A stretch of DNA of 64,000 bases from Platerodrilus igneus (lineage: Eukaryota; Arthropoda; Insecta; Coleoptera; Lycidae), in contig JARFIW010001469.1 of NCBI GenBank assembly GCA_036346225.1, positions 11,626,001-11,690,000 of the forward strand. Direction: 5' to 3'. Position 1 is the first letter of the stretch. Every line of letters starts with the position of its first letter. A model generated the notes under the pieces. The model saw only the letters and a program-made list of their open reading frames with translations, had not been told where the DNA came from and did no database searches. A program made the translations under genes and the position numbers. Of this stretch, positions 1 to 11,811 are shown piece after piece.

Positions 1-1395
1 GATTTTCTAATGTACATGGTCATCGACTTCTAAGCCAATAGGTAAAAAATGTAATAGGTATTAATTAGTGTTACATATCTAATATTTTGTCATCGAGGCA
101 CGTTTGTAGATCAAAAAATTCTAGATTAGTTGGATTTGTTTAATGCTCCTTATTTCAAATTGTTGTTTGTTTATAACTAATATTAGATATTAAAGAAACT
201 CTAAATGATTTTGAAAATTTGGTTTTAAAAACAAGCTTATTTTTTTTAATGAACAGAAGTCGTGTTGAAAACCATCTTAAACATATACAAGCCGAGGTCA
301 CGGTCTAGAGACTACAGAGATTTTCAGAATAAACGAAACAATTTAATTCTTAATTAAGTATGTATTACTAATCCATCATTTTGAATTTTTCACTTTTGTA
401 TGAAAATCAGCTCTCTATTAATATTAAAAAATGTGACCTTGTAGCAAAAACTAATCTCCTTTTCTTTTGAACATAATCGCTCAACAAATGGTGTTACAAA
501 ACGCATGGTACCACAATATTTACTGTTTATTTAGCGTGGCCATTACCACCAACGTCTTTAGAAGTAGCTGATACTCCAGAAGGATGACCCCGAACTTTCT
601 CTCAAAACCAAGGGTTGACGTTTATGACTCATAGCGACATAAACTTTTCAATCAATGCCGACATAAAATAACACAGTATTATGCAAATAATAAGCAGACA
701 TAATGCCCGTGCCATAAATACTGTTATATTTAATTATGAAAAACGTAAACGCTGTTTGAAGTAGATTTACGATTCTTTCCGAGAATCATCTGATATTGTC
801 TTTTAAAAGAAATAATAATAATAATAAAGATAAACTGACAAATAGCTTTTTGTTTGTACTGTATAAGGAATCAGCAACACCTTATTGTCTTGATACTCTT
901 TTTATACTAACTAAAACTAAAATAAAAGTATTCGCAAAGATCGTGTGATATCGTTCTTTCACGGTAAAATGACATTAGTAAAAATCATCAATTATTATCA
1001 CATTCTAAATTTTAGAGGTGGCTTTCACTATTAACCTAATTGTAATTACGCTTTGATAAAGATAGTACGTATTGAAAAATCAAACCTGGACAAATAGTAT
1101 TAATATGATTTATGCTAGTAAAATCTAAAGCAAATTAATGTTGGGTTTATTTGAAAGTAGCAACTACATTCATCATTTAAATTGTTGTAGTTGAACGCAC
1201 TAGTTATTTAAAATATCAAAATATCGAATCGGTTCGGTTCGGTTTGAGGTTCGGTTCGTTTTTTTCGAACCAAACCGAACCGAACCGGAATTTATTTTTT
1301 CGAACCGAACCTCGAACCGAACCGGACTAAAAAGTTTTCGAACCGAACCGAACATAGGGCAAGGTTCGGTTCGGTTCGGTTCAAATCCATCACTA
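1..1395. mobile_element. hAT-type MITE, right part (left end outside window)
   Basis: This stretch matches 20948-22328 along its length, with many substitutions and small indels, so it is a second copy of the same non-autonomous element. The right terminus reads TTCAAATCCATCACTA, matching the terminus of the complete copy, and just inside it lies an array of GTTCGG/CGAACC hexamers on both strands (about 1225-1385). I see no transposase reading frame. The sequence to its right is SINE DNA, so the element probably inserted into a SINE. The hAT assignment rests on the 8-bp duplication seen at the complete copy. Confidence 0.75.
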
Positions 1396-1540
1396 ACCGG
1401 AAGGTACTACATTGGCTAGAAAACGGGTTTCTTTTTACCTGGAAATTTTCAATTTTACCGAATCCTTGCCTATTTCCAGCTAGGTAGGGATCTTTAACGT
1501 GCGTGACAAGACACACGCGGGATCTACACTGAGTTACTTC
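1396..1540 (-). mobile_element. SINE fragment (body and 3' end only)
   Basis: On the minus strand this carries the SINE body seen in full at 13811-14112 and 55012-55291, including the CACGCACGTTAAAGATCC-like core and the tail ending near the GTAGTACCTTC motif. The tRNA-like head is missing, so it is 5'-truncated or broken. Its 3' end is cut by the hAT MITE that ends at 1395. Confidence 0.7.
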
Positions 1541-1754
1541 AGCATGGGGGGCAGTCGAACGTTGATTCAGACCGACCACAAAAAAGCTACTATAATTAAG
1601 TTTTGTTGCATGCGCTAGCCATTTCTCAGGATGCACTAGCTATTTCTTGTTGTGCGCTAAGATGCAATAAACCAGGTAATCTGTGCCAGAAGTATAACTT
1701 AGTCTTCAACATGGGGGATTTAAGGTATATTTATTTATTTTTATTTATTACAAT
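1541..1754. other. Unassigned sequence between SINE and LINE
   Basis: There is no reading frame or repeat here that I recognise. A T-rich run at about 1727-1752 sits just before the LINE 5' end. Confidence 0.5.
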
Positions 1755-2061
1755 AAAGGCCATTCCGAATGGATCGGCACCTTGAAGACGTTCTAGATTA
1801 CTAGAACAGGTGGATTGGCTTCCGCTTTCCAGTGATCTAAGGAGCGAAACTACAGGTTCAACCAAATTAGTAGTCTTTAATAAAGAACCAGACTAAGACA
1901 GGTCCCCGAAAGAGGGTAGCGACTCTTTTGGTACTTAGATTGGTAGAGACCATAGGAGTCGGTATTGCATTCTAAGACACACTACCGCGATGTGGAAGGT
2001 ACCTAACGTGAAACCACCACACTACCTCCCAAGTACACAGCGTACTTAAATTGTATTTAAA

Positions 2062-2700
2062 ATGATGGCATCCTCTGAGGTAAAAGATTCCGGAGGTAGA
2101 ATAGTCCCACATTCGTATCTCTGGAAGGGGACTACTTTGGAGGATGTGATCAAAAATTTCAGAAAAACAATCGGGAACATTCCGCAAGTCGGAGCGTAGA
2201 ATATCAGAAATATGAAGCAAGTAGGTAAGCTAGAAAACTTAAAAATTGAAATGGATAGATTAGCACTAGACATAGTAAGGATCAGCGAAGTTCGTTGGGC
2301 AGAGGTGGGGAATTTTTGGAGTGGAGACTTTAGGGCAATTCATATAGTATTCATATAGAAAGGAAATTCTTGTGTGGGGATTGTTATGCGAAAAAAGATA
2401 GGGCACTGTGTAGAAAACTACCTACAAAAGAACAACACAGTACTCATGGTTAGATTAGAATCTAAACCGGTAAATACAGTAACAATACAAGTATACATGC
2501 CCACTTCCAGCCACAGTGAGGACGAGGTAGAAGCGATCTACAACAATATTGAAGACATACTAAGATACACGTAAAGGAACATAAAATTTTAATAATTACG
2601 GAGGATTTTAATGCAGTGGCAGGTTTATTTGGTTTAGGCACGAAAAACGACAGGGGAAATAGGATGGTACAATTTTGCGATAAAAAAAATTATTTAACCA
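2062..2700 (+). pseudogene. LINE A endonuclease domain, broken
   Basis: Reading from the ATG at 2062, the protein keeps the family landmarks ISEVRWAE (normally EVRWPE) and, in the piece from 2374, VYMPTSS followed by an acidic helix. The GTWNVRS motif of the intact family is degraded, with a stop inside it near 2199. Further stops occur near 2358 and 2572. This domain would nick target DNA in an active LINE. It cannot be active here. Confidence 0.75.
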
Positions 2701-3036
2701 TCACAAACACATCATGCTAGAAGACGATTCACGTGGAAGATGCCAGGGGTATAGGAAGATATCAAATAGATTACATTCTTATTAGACAACGGTTTAGGAA
2801 TCAAGTAAGAGACTATAGAAGCTATCCACAACATCGTAATTATGAACACCGCTTTTAAATTTAAAAATTTGAAAAAAAGGAATGGAAAAAGACACTTTGA
2901 CTTTGAGAAAGTAAAAGATAAAGATATCCACGAAAAATTTGTAAAAAAGTCGAATGAATTGCTGAAGGATATCGGGAAAATTTCTGATACTAAGGAAGTA
3001 GAAACAGAATAGAATAACATTAAATAAAGCTTAAAC

Positions 3037-3705
3037 ATGGCGGCCAGAGATATTCTGAAGTATACACAAATAGAAAATAAGAAACCACGGATAACAAAAG
3101 ATATCCTGAATTTAATAGAAAAAAGACGAAAATACAAAAATAGATTAGGCGAAACAGGAAAACAGAGATACAAATCCATAAAATGGAAAATTATTCGCAA
3201 ATGCAGGAAAGCTAAAGAACGATGGATTGATGAAAAGTGCAAAGAGGTACAAACTAAGATGGAAATAGGAAAGACAGACGAAGCATACAAACTAATTAGA
3301 ATGAATTTTAGCGATATAAAACCGTATAGCAAAAAGATAAGGGACGCGACAGAAAACGTCATTATAGAAAATGTAGAAAAAGTGGTTAGATGGCAGGAAT
3401 ATATTGGGAGATGCAGGAGAGGAACTAACAGCATTAGAAAGGAATCAGACATTGAAAATGATGACTTGGGATATCTTATACTGCGAAATGAGTTTAAATT
3501 AGCATTGAAGGGGCAAAAAAATTGTAAGGCGCTGGGCACAGATAAGGTGCAAGCAGAAACTTTAAAAGCCGCTGGACAAGCAGTAACAGAACGTCTCTTC
3601 CAACTTGTAAGCTATATGTATGAGATAGGCGAGATACCCAAAGATTTCAAACTTAACATCATAGTTATTATACCAAAAAAGAAAGACGCGGATAGATGTA
3701 AATAG
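3037..3705 (+). pseudogene. LINE A linker and reverse-transcriptase entry region
   Basis: A 222-codon open segment corresponds to the region between endonuclease and polymerase in copies C and E. It carries the ITKDILNLIEKRRKYK helix and the LGTDKVQAETLK motif, equivalent to the usual (G)xDxIPAEL entry of the polymerase. It ends at a stop at about 3703, and the polymerase finger region then continues in a damaged state to 3928. The segment is open over 222 codons but isolated by flanking stops, so it is a decayed ORF piece and not a gene of its own. Confidence 0.7.
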
Positions 3706-3928
3706 TTTTGAACAATATATTTCACAGCACACGTGTAAAAATTTTTAACTAGAATTGTACAAAGACGAATGGAAAAACGAGCTGAAGAAATACTAGGAGA
3801 AGATCAATTTGGGTTTAGACGAAACAAGCGAATACGGGAGGCTATACAGGGTTTGTAGATCTTGAAAAAGTATTCGACAACGTATATTGTAAAAAATGTT
3901 CGAACTACTCAAAAAGCTTGGAATGAGG

Positions 3929-4075
3929 TTTCATTTTTTTTATATTTATTCTAACATTACAATTAGTCTGCTACCTAAAAATTACAGCAAACCTGTTACT
4001 CCTAAGAAATCTAACAGAATTATTTGCCACCTTAAATTATATTAGTTAGTTTTATATTATTTGCGTTTGGAAAAA

Positions 4076-4109
<34 letters not shown>

Positions 4110-4249
4110 TGTCTGTGCGCGCGTGTGGGTGCGTGAGTGTGTGTTTGTGTTTGTGTTTCTGTCTGTGGTAATGCCCTTGGGACTGCTTTCCTTCCCAGCT
4201 TCCGACCGTCGGCAGCCGGAAATCAGAAACCGAGAAGTTCGCATGGAAG
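3929..4249 (-). mobile_element. Small retroposon with (GT)n, inserted in LINE A
   Basis: The insert is flanked by the 11-bp direct repeat TTGGAATGAGG at 3918-3928 and 4250-4260; copy C has that LINE sequence once (about 49483), so this is a real target duplication. The left end is T-rich, which suggests a poly(A) tail on the minus strand. A (GT)n tract runs from about 4079 to 4165. No coding capacity is visible and I do not recognise the family. Confidence 0.75.
4079..4165. repeat. (GT)n microsatellite
   Basis: A nearly pure GT run, with interruptions such as TTTG and GCGCGC toward its right end. The Cys-Val reading frame through it is an artefact. Confidence 0.95.
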
Positions 4250-4337
4250 TTGGAATGAGGTGTAGGAATAGACGGATTAGTACATTACTTTTATAAAAAG
4301 CAAGAGCTGTAATAGAACTGGAGGAAAAACGTAGAGA

Positions 4338-4957
4338 TGTTATAGCCCCCCGTGTCCGTATTCAGCTCCACTGCTACAATTGGCAACACTGATACGATCC
4401 ACGTCTCACAATATTGCACAATAATGACATTATGACATAATTACGTGTCAAATTGTATCAAATGCCAAACACGTTTACAATGATACAATTATTATATTTA
4501 CACAAAAGTAAAGCATAAGTACTCACTTAAACGCGCCATGCAGTTAATCTCAGGGCATCTCCTTGTTGTTGTTTGGTGTGGGTTACGTCACGCCATTGTT
4601 GATCCAAATTTATTCGCTTTTCCTCTTTCGTCGTTCGTAGCAGTACGATAGGATACAGGTAGAGGTAATGATAAAAGGTAGAGATAAAAGGAAACCTACA
4701 TCCTAAAAAGAGAAAAGACAAAAAAACACGACACAGGCAAACGTTTCCGTTCTACGTCTCGTGGCTACTAATCCTGTCCTGTCGTGTCGCCAACCGCCCA
4801 CATGCCCATCACTCCGCGCCTGCGCATTCTTTTGCGCAAACGCAACTGTCCGAAATGACAGAAATGAACAAGTCTATTTTAAAATAGTGGCGGGAATTCA
4901 CTCACATATTTATACTTAATCTAAATATGATACATAGCCGATTTTCGGCATGTAACA
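4338..4957 (-). repeat. LTR (3' LTR in element orientation)
   Basis: This 620-bp copy matches 9300-9910 with scattered differences. Its edges are TGTTATAGCC and CATGTAACA. The shared interior includes the CCTTGTTGTTGTTTGGTGTG stretch. Confidence 0.9.
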
Positions 4958-7439
4958 ATCGCGACAAAGCCAAAAAGAACAAAATTTAAGAAAAGAAAAT
5001 GACTGTTAGTACGGTAACAACTTAATAAAGCCTAACTAACCTACATATGCCCTAACTTAAATTCTAGAAAATGTTTATTTTAGGCGCCACCTGGTTTTAT
5101 TCAATCGATAACACGTCTTACGAATAACCAGGAAACGGAATGCGTAGCCTCATTGTTTATGAACTACATCTATAAATGCACACACGAATCCTTACTGTGG
5201 CGCAGTTATAATCGACAGCACAAATTTGTCGGAGAGCACGAGACACTACTAAAACTAAAACAAATGCGGCAAGTCGCCTAACATATATACTATAACTAAA
5301 GCAAACATTACAGTTTTTTAAGTGCACACGCACATAAGCATTACATCTAAACTATTTTTTTCTTTGGCAAGAAAATGACCAAATTTCAAAATTCCCAAAA
5401 GAGCAAGTTACTATGCACTTTAGCAAATTTTTATGTACTGGTAATCTGGCTTAATAAACAATACACATCAAAACTTTTTCATGACATGGTTGTGAATTAA
5501 CAAATTTACCAACAGTACCATCTTACTAATTTCTTACGTTACTAACCTAACAAATTACATTGCTACCATCAGGTTAGCTTCTTCACTCAATGCTCAAAAA
5601 ATAATTCCTGCGTCTGATCATAAATACCAAACGTTGGGAAGACAAAAAAAGATAAGGCAAAGTCCCAAGTTATTATCAAAGATAGTAGGTAAAATAAAGA
5701 TATTAAAATAAAAATAGATAACAATAGGTGGATCCGAAACGTCCCAGTACGCTATGGCACGCTACGACTACATACATTAAAGATATAGCGTAGAATTTCC
5801 CAGCTCACCAAGCCGTTTTGTCATCCATCCCAAAGATACAAGATAGAGTGGCTCCTTAAAGCCGTTATATAGGTAAGATACTCATACCCCCTAGAAAAGA
5901 GCGACCTGTGAGGCAGGCCCGTTTATGAAAAACGGTATGAGGGACAGAAAAAAGGTATATGGGTGCATTCTGCACCCGGCGTTGAACGATATCGATAAGA
6001 TATCCATACTTATATGTAGATACATTATTTTCTTGCACTCACACATACACACACTCATAAATACATGCACTGTTAGCGGCCATGTGCGCTGACAGCGGCA
6101 CCGCATGACCTCACGAAAGATTCCCAGAGACGTGGTCCGGGTGTCTGTACCCCCCGCACAACCACACGGTGACTAACGGAAATGAAAAGGCAATAGAAAT
6201 ATAGGAAAGGTAAAAAGAGGGAGGTAGGCATTTTGGAACGTATAAGTGACACTTCTAGGTAGAAGAGAATAGAGGAAGGGCTCGCATTGAGCAAAAGCGA
6301 TAGAAAAGGTGGATAGACGAGCACTACTAATCCAACCAATGTGGTCAGCAGCCCGGAGTGAGGGAAAAATCATTCTTATGTGGTAAACGGGTGTTCCGGG
6401 ACAAGAACAGGTCTACCGAATGAAAAATAAGGCGGAAACGGAGACAGCAGGATAAGAAAAAGTAGAGTTTTTGGACAAGCGTCCGAGAGAAGGTAGAGAG
6501 TTGTCCCTATTAAGCACAGATCGGTCCGAAGGACCACCTGCTATATTAATCAGACAAGTTAAGGCACATAATAAGTTAAAAAAATTACTAGACTCTTGAT
6601 GAAAACTAGTACAATCATTTTCCTAACGAGTGCATCCACTGCGATAAGAAAATCAGACAAAAGTTGAAACAACAACTTAAAAGTATCACTGCAGATAGCT
6701 TCACACAAAAAACCAACTGCTCCAAGGTAATTTTTAGAAACGGTAACGCCATAAACACACAAGAATGCCTAACTAAAAGCAGTTAAATACAACCATACTG
6801 TCCCAATATGCTAAAACAACCGAGAATTCGATAAGATATCAATAAAAAGCGATAGCACCTCACCACAAAGTTCAATAAAAAACAACAAAAAAATGTTTAT
6901 ATGTTCTGATGACTTAATAGAAGAAGAAAACAAGTAATGATAAAGGATAAAGTGTGCGACTGTAATAATTCAGAAGGAAAACGCATGGAATAGAAACTCC
7001 TAGTTTTTTGCAACTGCGAATATGGACCATTTCTTACAAAAGCATATGCCGCGTCTCCTATGTGAGCCTAAAGGAAAAAGCATTCACTCAACATCAGCTA
7101 AAACAAATCATAAAAATTCAATGAGTTATTGCAACCAAAGTTACGACAATCACCACGAAATTAAACAATGTAAGATAAATGCTAAAAACAAAATAATCAG
7201 TTGTAGAAAAGGTGCTAGGATTAATTAAATGAAGCAACAAAGTTGTACTGGGGGACCTAGATAATAAACAGATATGTGACTAACAATAAATTCAAGGGAA
7301 AATCAAACAGGTAGCAAAAAGATAGCTACTTTAATGTAAATAAGGCAAAAGTGTAGAAGGTAAGTGCTGTATAAGAAAAGAAATGGCTGAATAAAGTTAA
7401 CTAATTCATAGTAGGGACTAAAACATTAGGTAAACCGTT
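4958..7439. other. LTR-element interior, no recognisable genes
   Basis: There are only short open stretches on either strand, none with motifs I know. The sequence lies between the two LTRs and is therefore retrotransposon interior or material captured by it. No nested element boundary was found. Confidence 0.5.
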
Positions 7440-8010
7440 AAAGGAATGAAACGTGAAAAATTAATTAGCATTTGGGTCAGCAGAGAATGGTTTAAGGTTT
7501 TTGATATGCCACCTTCCTTGACGTTTTCCATCAGTGTGTTGAAGTTCATAGATAAGTGGACTAACAACACGAGTGACCTTACATAAAATGAATTTAGGGG
7601 CTAATTTCGAAGAGAATTTTTTTGTAGCATCTGATACGACATAATTCTTTATCCAGACATGTTTATCTAAAGCAAAAGAAATATTTCGTTTTCGCAGATT
7701 ATAGTGATCCTTATTTTTTCGTAAGCTTTTAACAAATTTTTTCTAACGTCGTTAAAGGTAGAAGGTAATGATTGTTGGTCTTTGTCCCAGCGTACTTTTT
7801 CGTCAAATTCAATTACGTTAGTATCGTCAGGAACTGAACCATAATAACTACCATCGATTGGAGTATATCTTCCAAAAGCAAGAAATGAAGTAGTAAATTG
7901 CGTTGCTTCGTGTATAGAAATACGCAAAGCTTGAGCGATTTTAAAAATATTTTCATCCCACCTAGTGTGGTCTGAATCGATATATGAAGAGATAGCAGTG
8001 ATTAAGACTC
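7440..8010 (-). pseudogene. Gypsy integrase C-terminal remnant
   Basis: On the minus strand the protein has the typical end of a gypsy integrase core: RVLITAISSYI, then WDENIFKIAQALR, then a stretch like SIHEATQFTTSFLAFGRY. In the family this is the region where a host-like H(E/T)ATGxSPxxLxFGR motif follows the catalytic domain. Downstream it carries HVWIKNYVV and a basic end. A frame change occurs near 7670. Upstream of 8010 the frame is lost and the catalytic DDE part is absent, so only the last part of pol remains. This remnant orients the LTR element on the minus strand. Confidence 0.7.
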
Positions 8011-9280
8011 GATTTACTCATAACAAAATTGTTGAAGAGCAAAAACAATATATCTTACAACGCATATAATTGCTAGGGTGACAAGCCCTCCTTTGAGCCT
8101 CACCTAGACTAGTAAACAAAAACTTCAACATCACGAGTCTCGTCTAGACTTATGTAATGCTGAGCGACCAATTCTTCATGAGTCTCGTCTAGACGAACAT
8201 ACTGCTGAGCCACCAACCACGACGACAAATCTCGCCTAGACCAAATAGATCTTAAAATGCTGCGTTGCAATACCGATTTAAATAAAAAAAAATTGCTATC
8301 AAAACAAAATCATGCTCACTACACAAGAGCAATATTCTAGCGATACATCTACAGAAAAAACCAGTGTACTAAATTATTAAAGTATTACTTTTAAATCGAG
8401 GAATTTATCAAAAAACCATCGTAACTAAAGGGGATAGTAAATGAACTTAAATACAATACATAATCTTCAACCTCACTATTCTAGTGTTTAAGAAAGCAGA
8501 TATAACGAAATCAAGTTTACTATAGTGTTTTAGAAGGTATAGATATACTAAGATAATTGTAGTTAATTACGATAGCTGTGTTAAAAACAAAATTTCCTTG
8601 AGCAAGGATTCGTAACCTATAGTTAATTATCTAGATGTAAGGGAACACTTTAGAATCATGGCAAACTAAGATAATATATGAGTTATCTAAACCACGCTTT
8701 TAATAAGTTAAACCAAGTTTGTTAAACCAGGTATATAATCAAATTTAATGTGATATCAAAAAAATTTTCCATACGGGATAACGAATAAACAATGCAGTTA
8801 ATTAATTATATGTTAAGGTACTTACGAATAGAATTATTTAATTCCAAAGCACATGTTTTCCACTTAGAAGTGAGGTTAAGATAATTTGTTAAACACCTCA
8901 AGGTATATGATTTAGTTTAATCCTAAATTAGGTTAGGTAATTATTTGAGGGAATTAAAATATAAATACACTGTTTTTGTAAAGGAAAAATGCCAATTAAT
9001 TAAGTTTAAAATAACATATATAAAAGGTAAACAATCACTATTCCAAAATGGCCGACTTAATCATTCAGATTGACATTTCAAACTGCATTAAATGACGGCA
9101 ACATAAGATAAAAGTTACCAAATACAATGTTGCCAAGTTGTATTTTTTGTACCCAAAAGACACATAATAAGTTAAAAAATTACTTTTTATTATATTGCTT
9201 AAATGAAGAACCTAATTTTCTACAAATATATTCAAAGCTAGCATATTGTAAGATAAATCAGAGGTGAAGACAAATTTTCA
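8011..9280. other. LTR-element leader side, non-coding, with short repeats
   Basis: No pol or gag motif is visible. About 8095-8245 holds four spaced copies of a CTCGTCTAGAC-like motif about 45 bp apart. The rest is AT-rich with no recognised feature. Confidence 0.45.
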
Positions 9281-9299
9281 ACACACGTATAGGCGTCAC
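9281..9299 (-). promoter_or_regulatory. Candidate tRNA primer-binding site
   Basis: Reading the minus strand directly after the LTR end TAACA gives GTGACGCCTATACGTGTG. This resembles the GTGGCGCCCAACGTGGGG form used by many gypsy elements, with a few substitutions. The position is right for a primer site, but the match is imperfect. Confidence 0.45.
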
Positions 9300-9910
9300 T
9301 GTTAAAATTCCGGTGTCCGTATTCAGCGCCACTGCTACAGTTGGCAACACTGATACGATCCACGTTTCACAATATTGGACAATAATGATATTAAGACATA
9401 ATTACGTGTCAAATTGTATCAAATGCCAAACACGTTTAAAATGATACAATTATTATATTTACACAAAAGTAAAGCAAAAGTACTCACTTCAACGCGCCAT
9501 GCAGTTATCTCAGGGCATCTCCTTGTTGTTGTTTGGTGTGGGTTACGTCACGCCATTGTTGATCCAAATTTATTCGCCTTTCCTCTTTCGTCGTTTGTAG
9601 CGGTATGGTAGGATACAGGTAGAGGTAACGATAAAAGGTAGAGATAAAAGGAAACCTACATCCTGAAAAGACAAAAAAACACGACACAGGCAAACGTTAC
9701 CGCTCGACGTCTCGTGGCTAATAATCCTGTCCTGTCGTGTCGTCAACCGCACATTTGCCCATCACTCCGCGCCTGCGCATTCTTTTGCGCAAGCGCAACT
9801 GTGCGAAATGACGGAAATGAACAAGTCTATTTTAAAATAGTGGCGGAAATTCACTCACATATTTATACTTAATCTAAATATGATACATAGCCGGTTTTCG
9901 GCATGTAACA
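9300..9910 (-). repeat. LTR (5' LTR in element orientation)
   Basis: This is the 611-bp partner of 4338-4957, with edges TGTTAAAATT and CATGTAACA. Right after it comes GAGA, then LINE A resumes with AGTAAATATTAGG. Confidence 0.9.
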
Positions 9911-9941
9911 GAGAAGTAAATATTAGGAAAGGGCTAATATA

Positions 9942-10474
9942 GTGATGTGCACTATCCAAGTTAACGTTTACCTTGTTTATCAAATGCAGAAATGCATTGG
10001 GACTATTATACAGGGACAAACGTTTAATATGCTCAGGCTCGCACACGATATAGCGGAATTCGCATTCGTCAAGGAAAAGTTACATACAGCACTTAATGAA
10101 ATAATAAAAAGATACAGTATGCAAATTAACAAATATAAAACTAAAGTATTAGTATATAAAGGAGAAGAAAATAAGTCAAAAACTAGATTACAAATAGGAA
10201 ACCAAAATTTACAGGAGGTTGAGAATGTTTGTTACATAGGAAGCCAAATAATTCAAGATGGAAAACTACTATGTCCGAAGACAATAAACATGGAAATAAG
10301 GAAATGACTGCTGAAAGCATATGCGTGGAGCATAAACTATACGGCTGTAAAACGTGGATAGTAAATAAAGCGGACAGGAAAAAGAAAGAAGCCTTTGAAA
10401 TGTGGCGCTATAGCCGTATGATAAAAAATACTATGAACAGAGGTTCTAGAAAAGATGTAAGAAGAAAGAAATAA
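9942..10474 (+). pseudogene. LINE A reverse-transcriptase palm and C-terminus, broken
   Basis: This continues LINE A after the LTR element. Landmarks are IIQGQTFNMLRLAHDIAEFA (normally GQKIDMLRFADDIAVLA), QINKYKTKVLV, and the C-terminal tail YGCKTWIVNKADRKKKEAFEMW. The first catalytic Asp of FADD is replaced by His. The tail continues with frame changes to about 10710. Confidence 0.75.
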
Positions 10475-10715
10475 TTGGAAAACAATAGAATATATGAGAG
10501 ATAGGATGATTGGATGCATTCTATTACATGAGGGAATAGTGCAAAGAAAGGAAAGAAGAGACGTAGATATTGACCTTGATTAAACTACTGCACACAGATA
10601 GTGAAAGATGTACACTGTGGGAATTTGAAAAGAACATGTAGGTTAGCTCAGAATAGGAAACAATGCAGGTACGCGTCCAACCAGTTCCAGGACTGAACAC
10701 ATGATCATTGGTATG

Positions 10716-11811
10716 CATTTGTAAATGTATTTAGGATTGTTTTCTCTTTTTCGAGATTCTCAATCGTGAAAGGGTCTTTTAGGGAAAATTCCGTTCTCTT
10801 TTTTTAATTTTTTGGCTTTTGAGTAGAAGTTCGTGGGGGTTTTCAAGAAGGGAATTATTCAGCGTGCTTTTTCATTTCGATAAAGGGATTATAGGCCCGC
10901 TGAAGTCAGGGGTTAAGTTGAAACAATTAATCGTTATAAACTAGATACAGGTTTTCAAAGTTGTAGCAATAATAAGTATTTATTTTTCTACCTATACCTC
11001 AACTTTGAAATAACACTATTCATAAATAACGTATCTAAAGTGCACTAGCTGTCAAGTGGTTCAACTATTATTGTAAATAGTATGAACACATCCGGTTCAA
11101 GGACAGACATTGACCAACTTATACGTTAAGGATTTCTTCTGATGTGACTAAGGCTCTAAATTGTATACTTCATTAAATCCAATTAACATAGAACAGTTTA
11201 TTCAAATTACTACTTCACATCTGACTACCAATATAAGAGACTATACAAAGTATTCATTGACATGTGGTTGCTTAGATTTTATCCTTTTCCTACGTACCAC
11301 TCTTCATTTTAAGTAGGTTAAAAGGGAAGTACAAGTGTATTCGCAATTGGTCGTTGGAACATCGAGATCAAATTGAATACGACACCGTCGTAACACATTT
11401 ATATGTAGATTGATAATTGTACACGCCAAAAAATAATCAAACCTTATTTATTTAAACTATCAATTATTTACTATCCTTCAAATCAAACTCGCTTCTTTTT
11501 CATATACCCATCCAAGCACCCTTAAAGCCATTTTCAACGATTATTTAACGTATTGTAAACTCATTTTCAAATTCAAAACGAGTCCAACAGACACGAATCC
11601 CATTTTGGATACACAGTTCACAAGGGCCAAGACGAGGCCAATAAAAGCTTAAACTATTGTGTTGTAGTTCAATTTATGAACATTTTGACATACGTGCAGA
11701 TGCATGTTGCATCTTGATTTAGACAATCACGTTAATTTTGTTAATTTTTTTCATAGGGGAACCATTTGCGTAATAGTCTTTAGCTACACTCTTCCTATGG
11801 CTTTTCCCATA
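10716..11811. other. Unassigned AT-rich sequence
   Basis: No open frame with recognisable motifs, no inverted repeat pair and no SINE or LINE similarity was seen here. Confidence 0.5.

Larger units (their letters stand above)
4338..9910 (-). mobile_element. Gypsy-type LTR retrotransposon with two LTRs, internally deleted
   Basis: Two direct repeats (4338-4957 and 9300-9910) begin TGTTA and end TAACA. The 4-bp duplication GAGA lies at 4334-4337 and 9911-9914, inside LINE A. An integrase remnant on the minus strand (7440-8010) gives the orientation. On that strand the leader next to the upstream LTR starts GTGACGCCTATACGTG, close to the tRNA-Lys-type primer site found in many gypsy elements. 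I find no gag, protease or reverse transcriptase, so most of the coding region has been lost and the copy depended on others to move. Confidence 0.85.
1755..10715 (+). mobile_element. CFDP2-type non-LTR retrotransposon, copy A, interrupted twice
   Basis: This LINE encodes an AP-like endonuclease and reverse transcriptase; its 5' leader begins near AAAGGCCATTCCGAATGG. It occupies 1755-3928, 4261-4337 and 9915-10715, because a retroposon (3929-4249) and an LTR retrotransposon (4338-9910) were inserted into it; both left target-site duplications. It matches copy C (47228-50520) piece by piece. Endonuclease remnants lie at about 2060-2700, the middle region at 3037-3705, and the reverse-transcriptase end at 9942-10474. 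There are many stops, and the catalytic FADD motif has become LAHD (about 10040). The assignment to the RTE/CFDP2-like group is from recognition of the endonuclease style and is not tested. Confidence 0.85.

Noticed and set aside
1225..1385. CRISPR-like or telomere-like repeat made of GTTCGG
   Set aside because: Units are short and contiguous, on both strands, without spacers, and they lie at the end of a hAT MITE.
2712..3539. 275-codon minus-strand frame with hydrophobic runs
   Set aside because: It lies opposite the LINE A coding strand, and similar antisense frames occur opposite the other LINE copies.
4081..4296. Cys-Val-rich reading frame and its His-Thr-rich opposite
   Set aside because: Both are translations of a (GT)n microsatellite.
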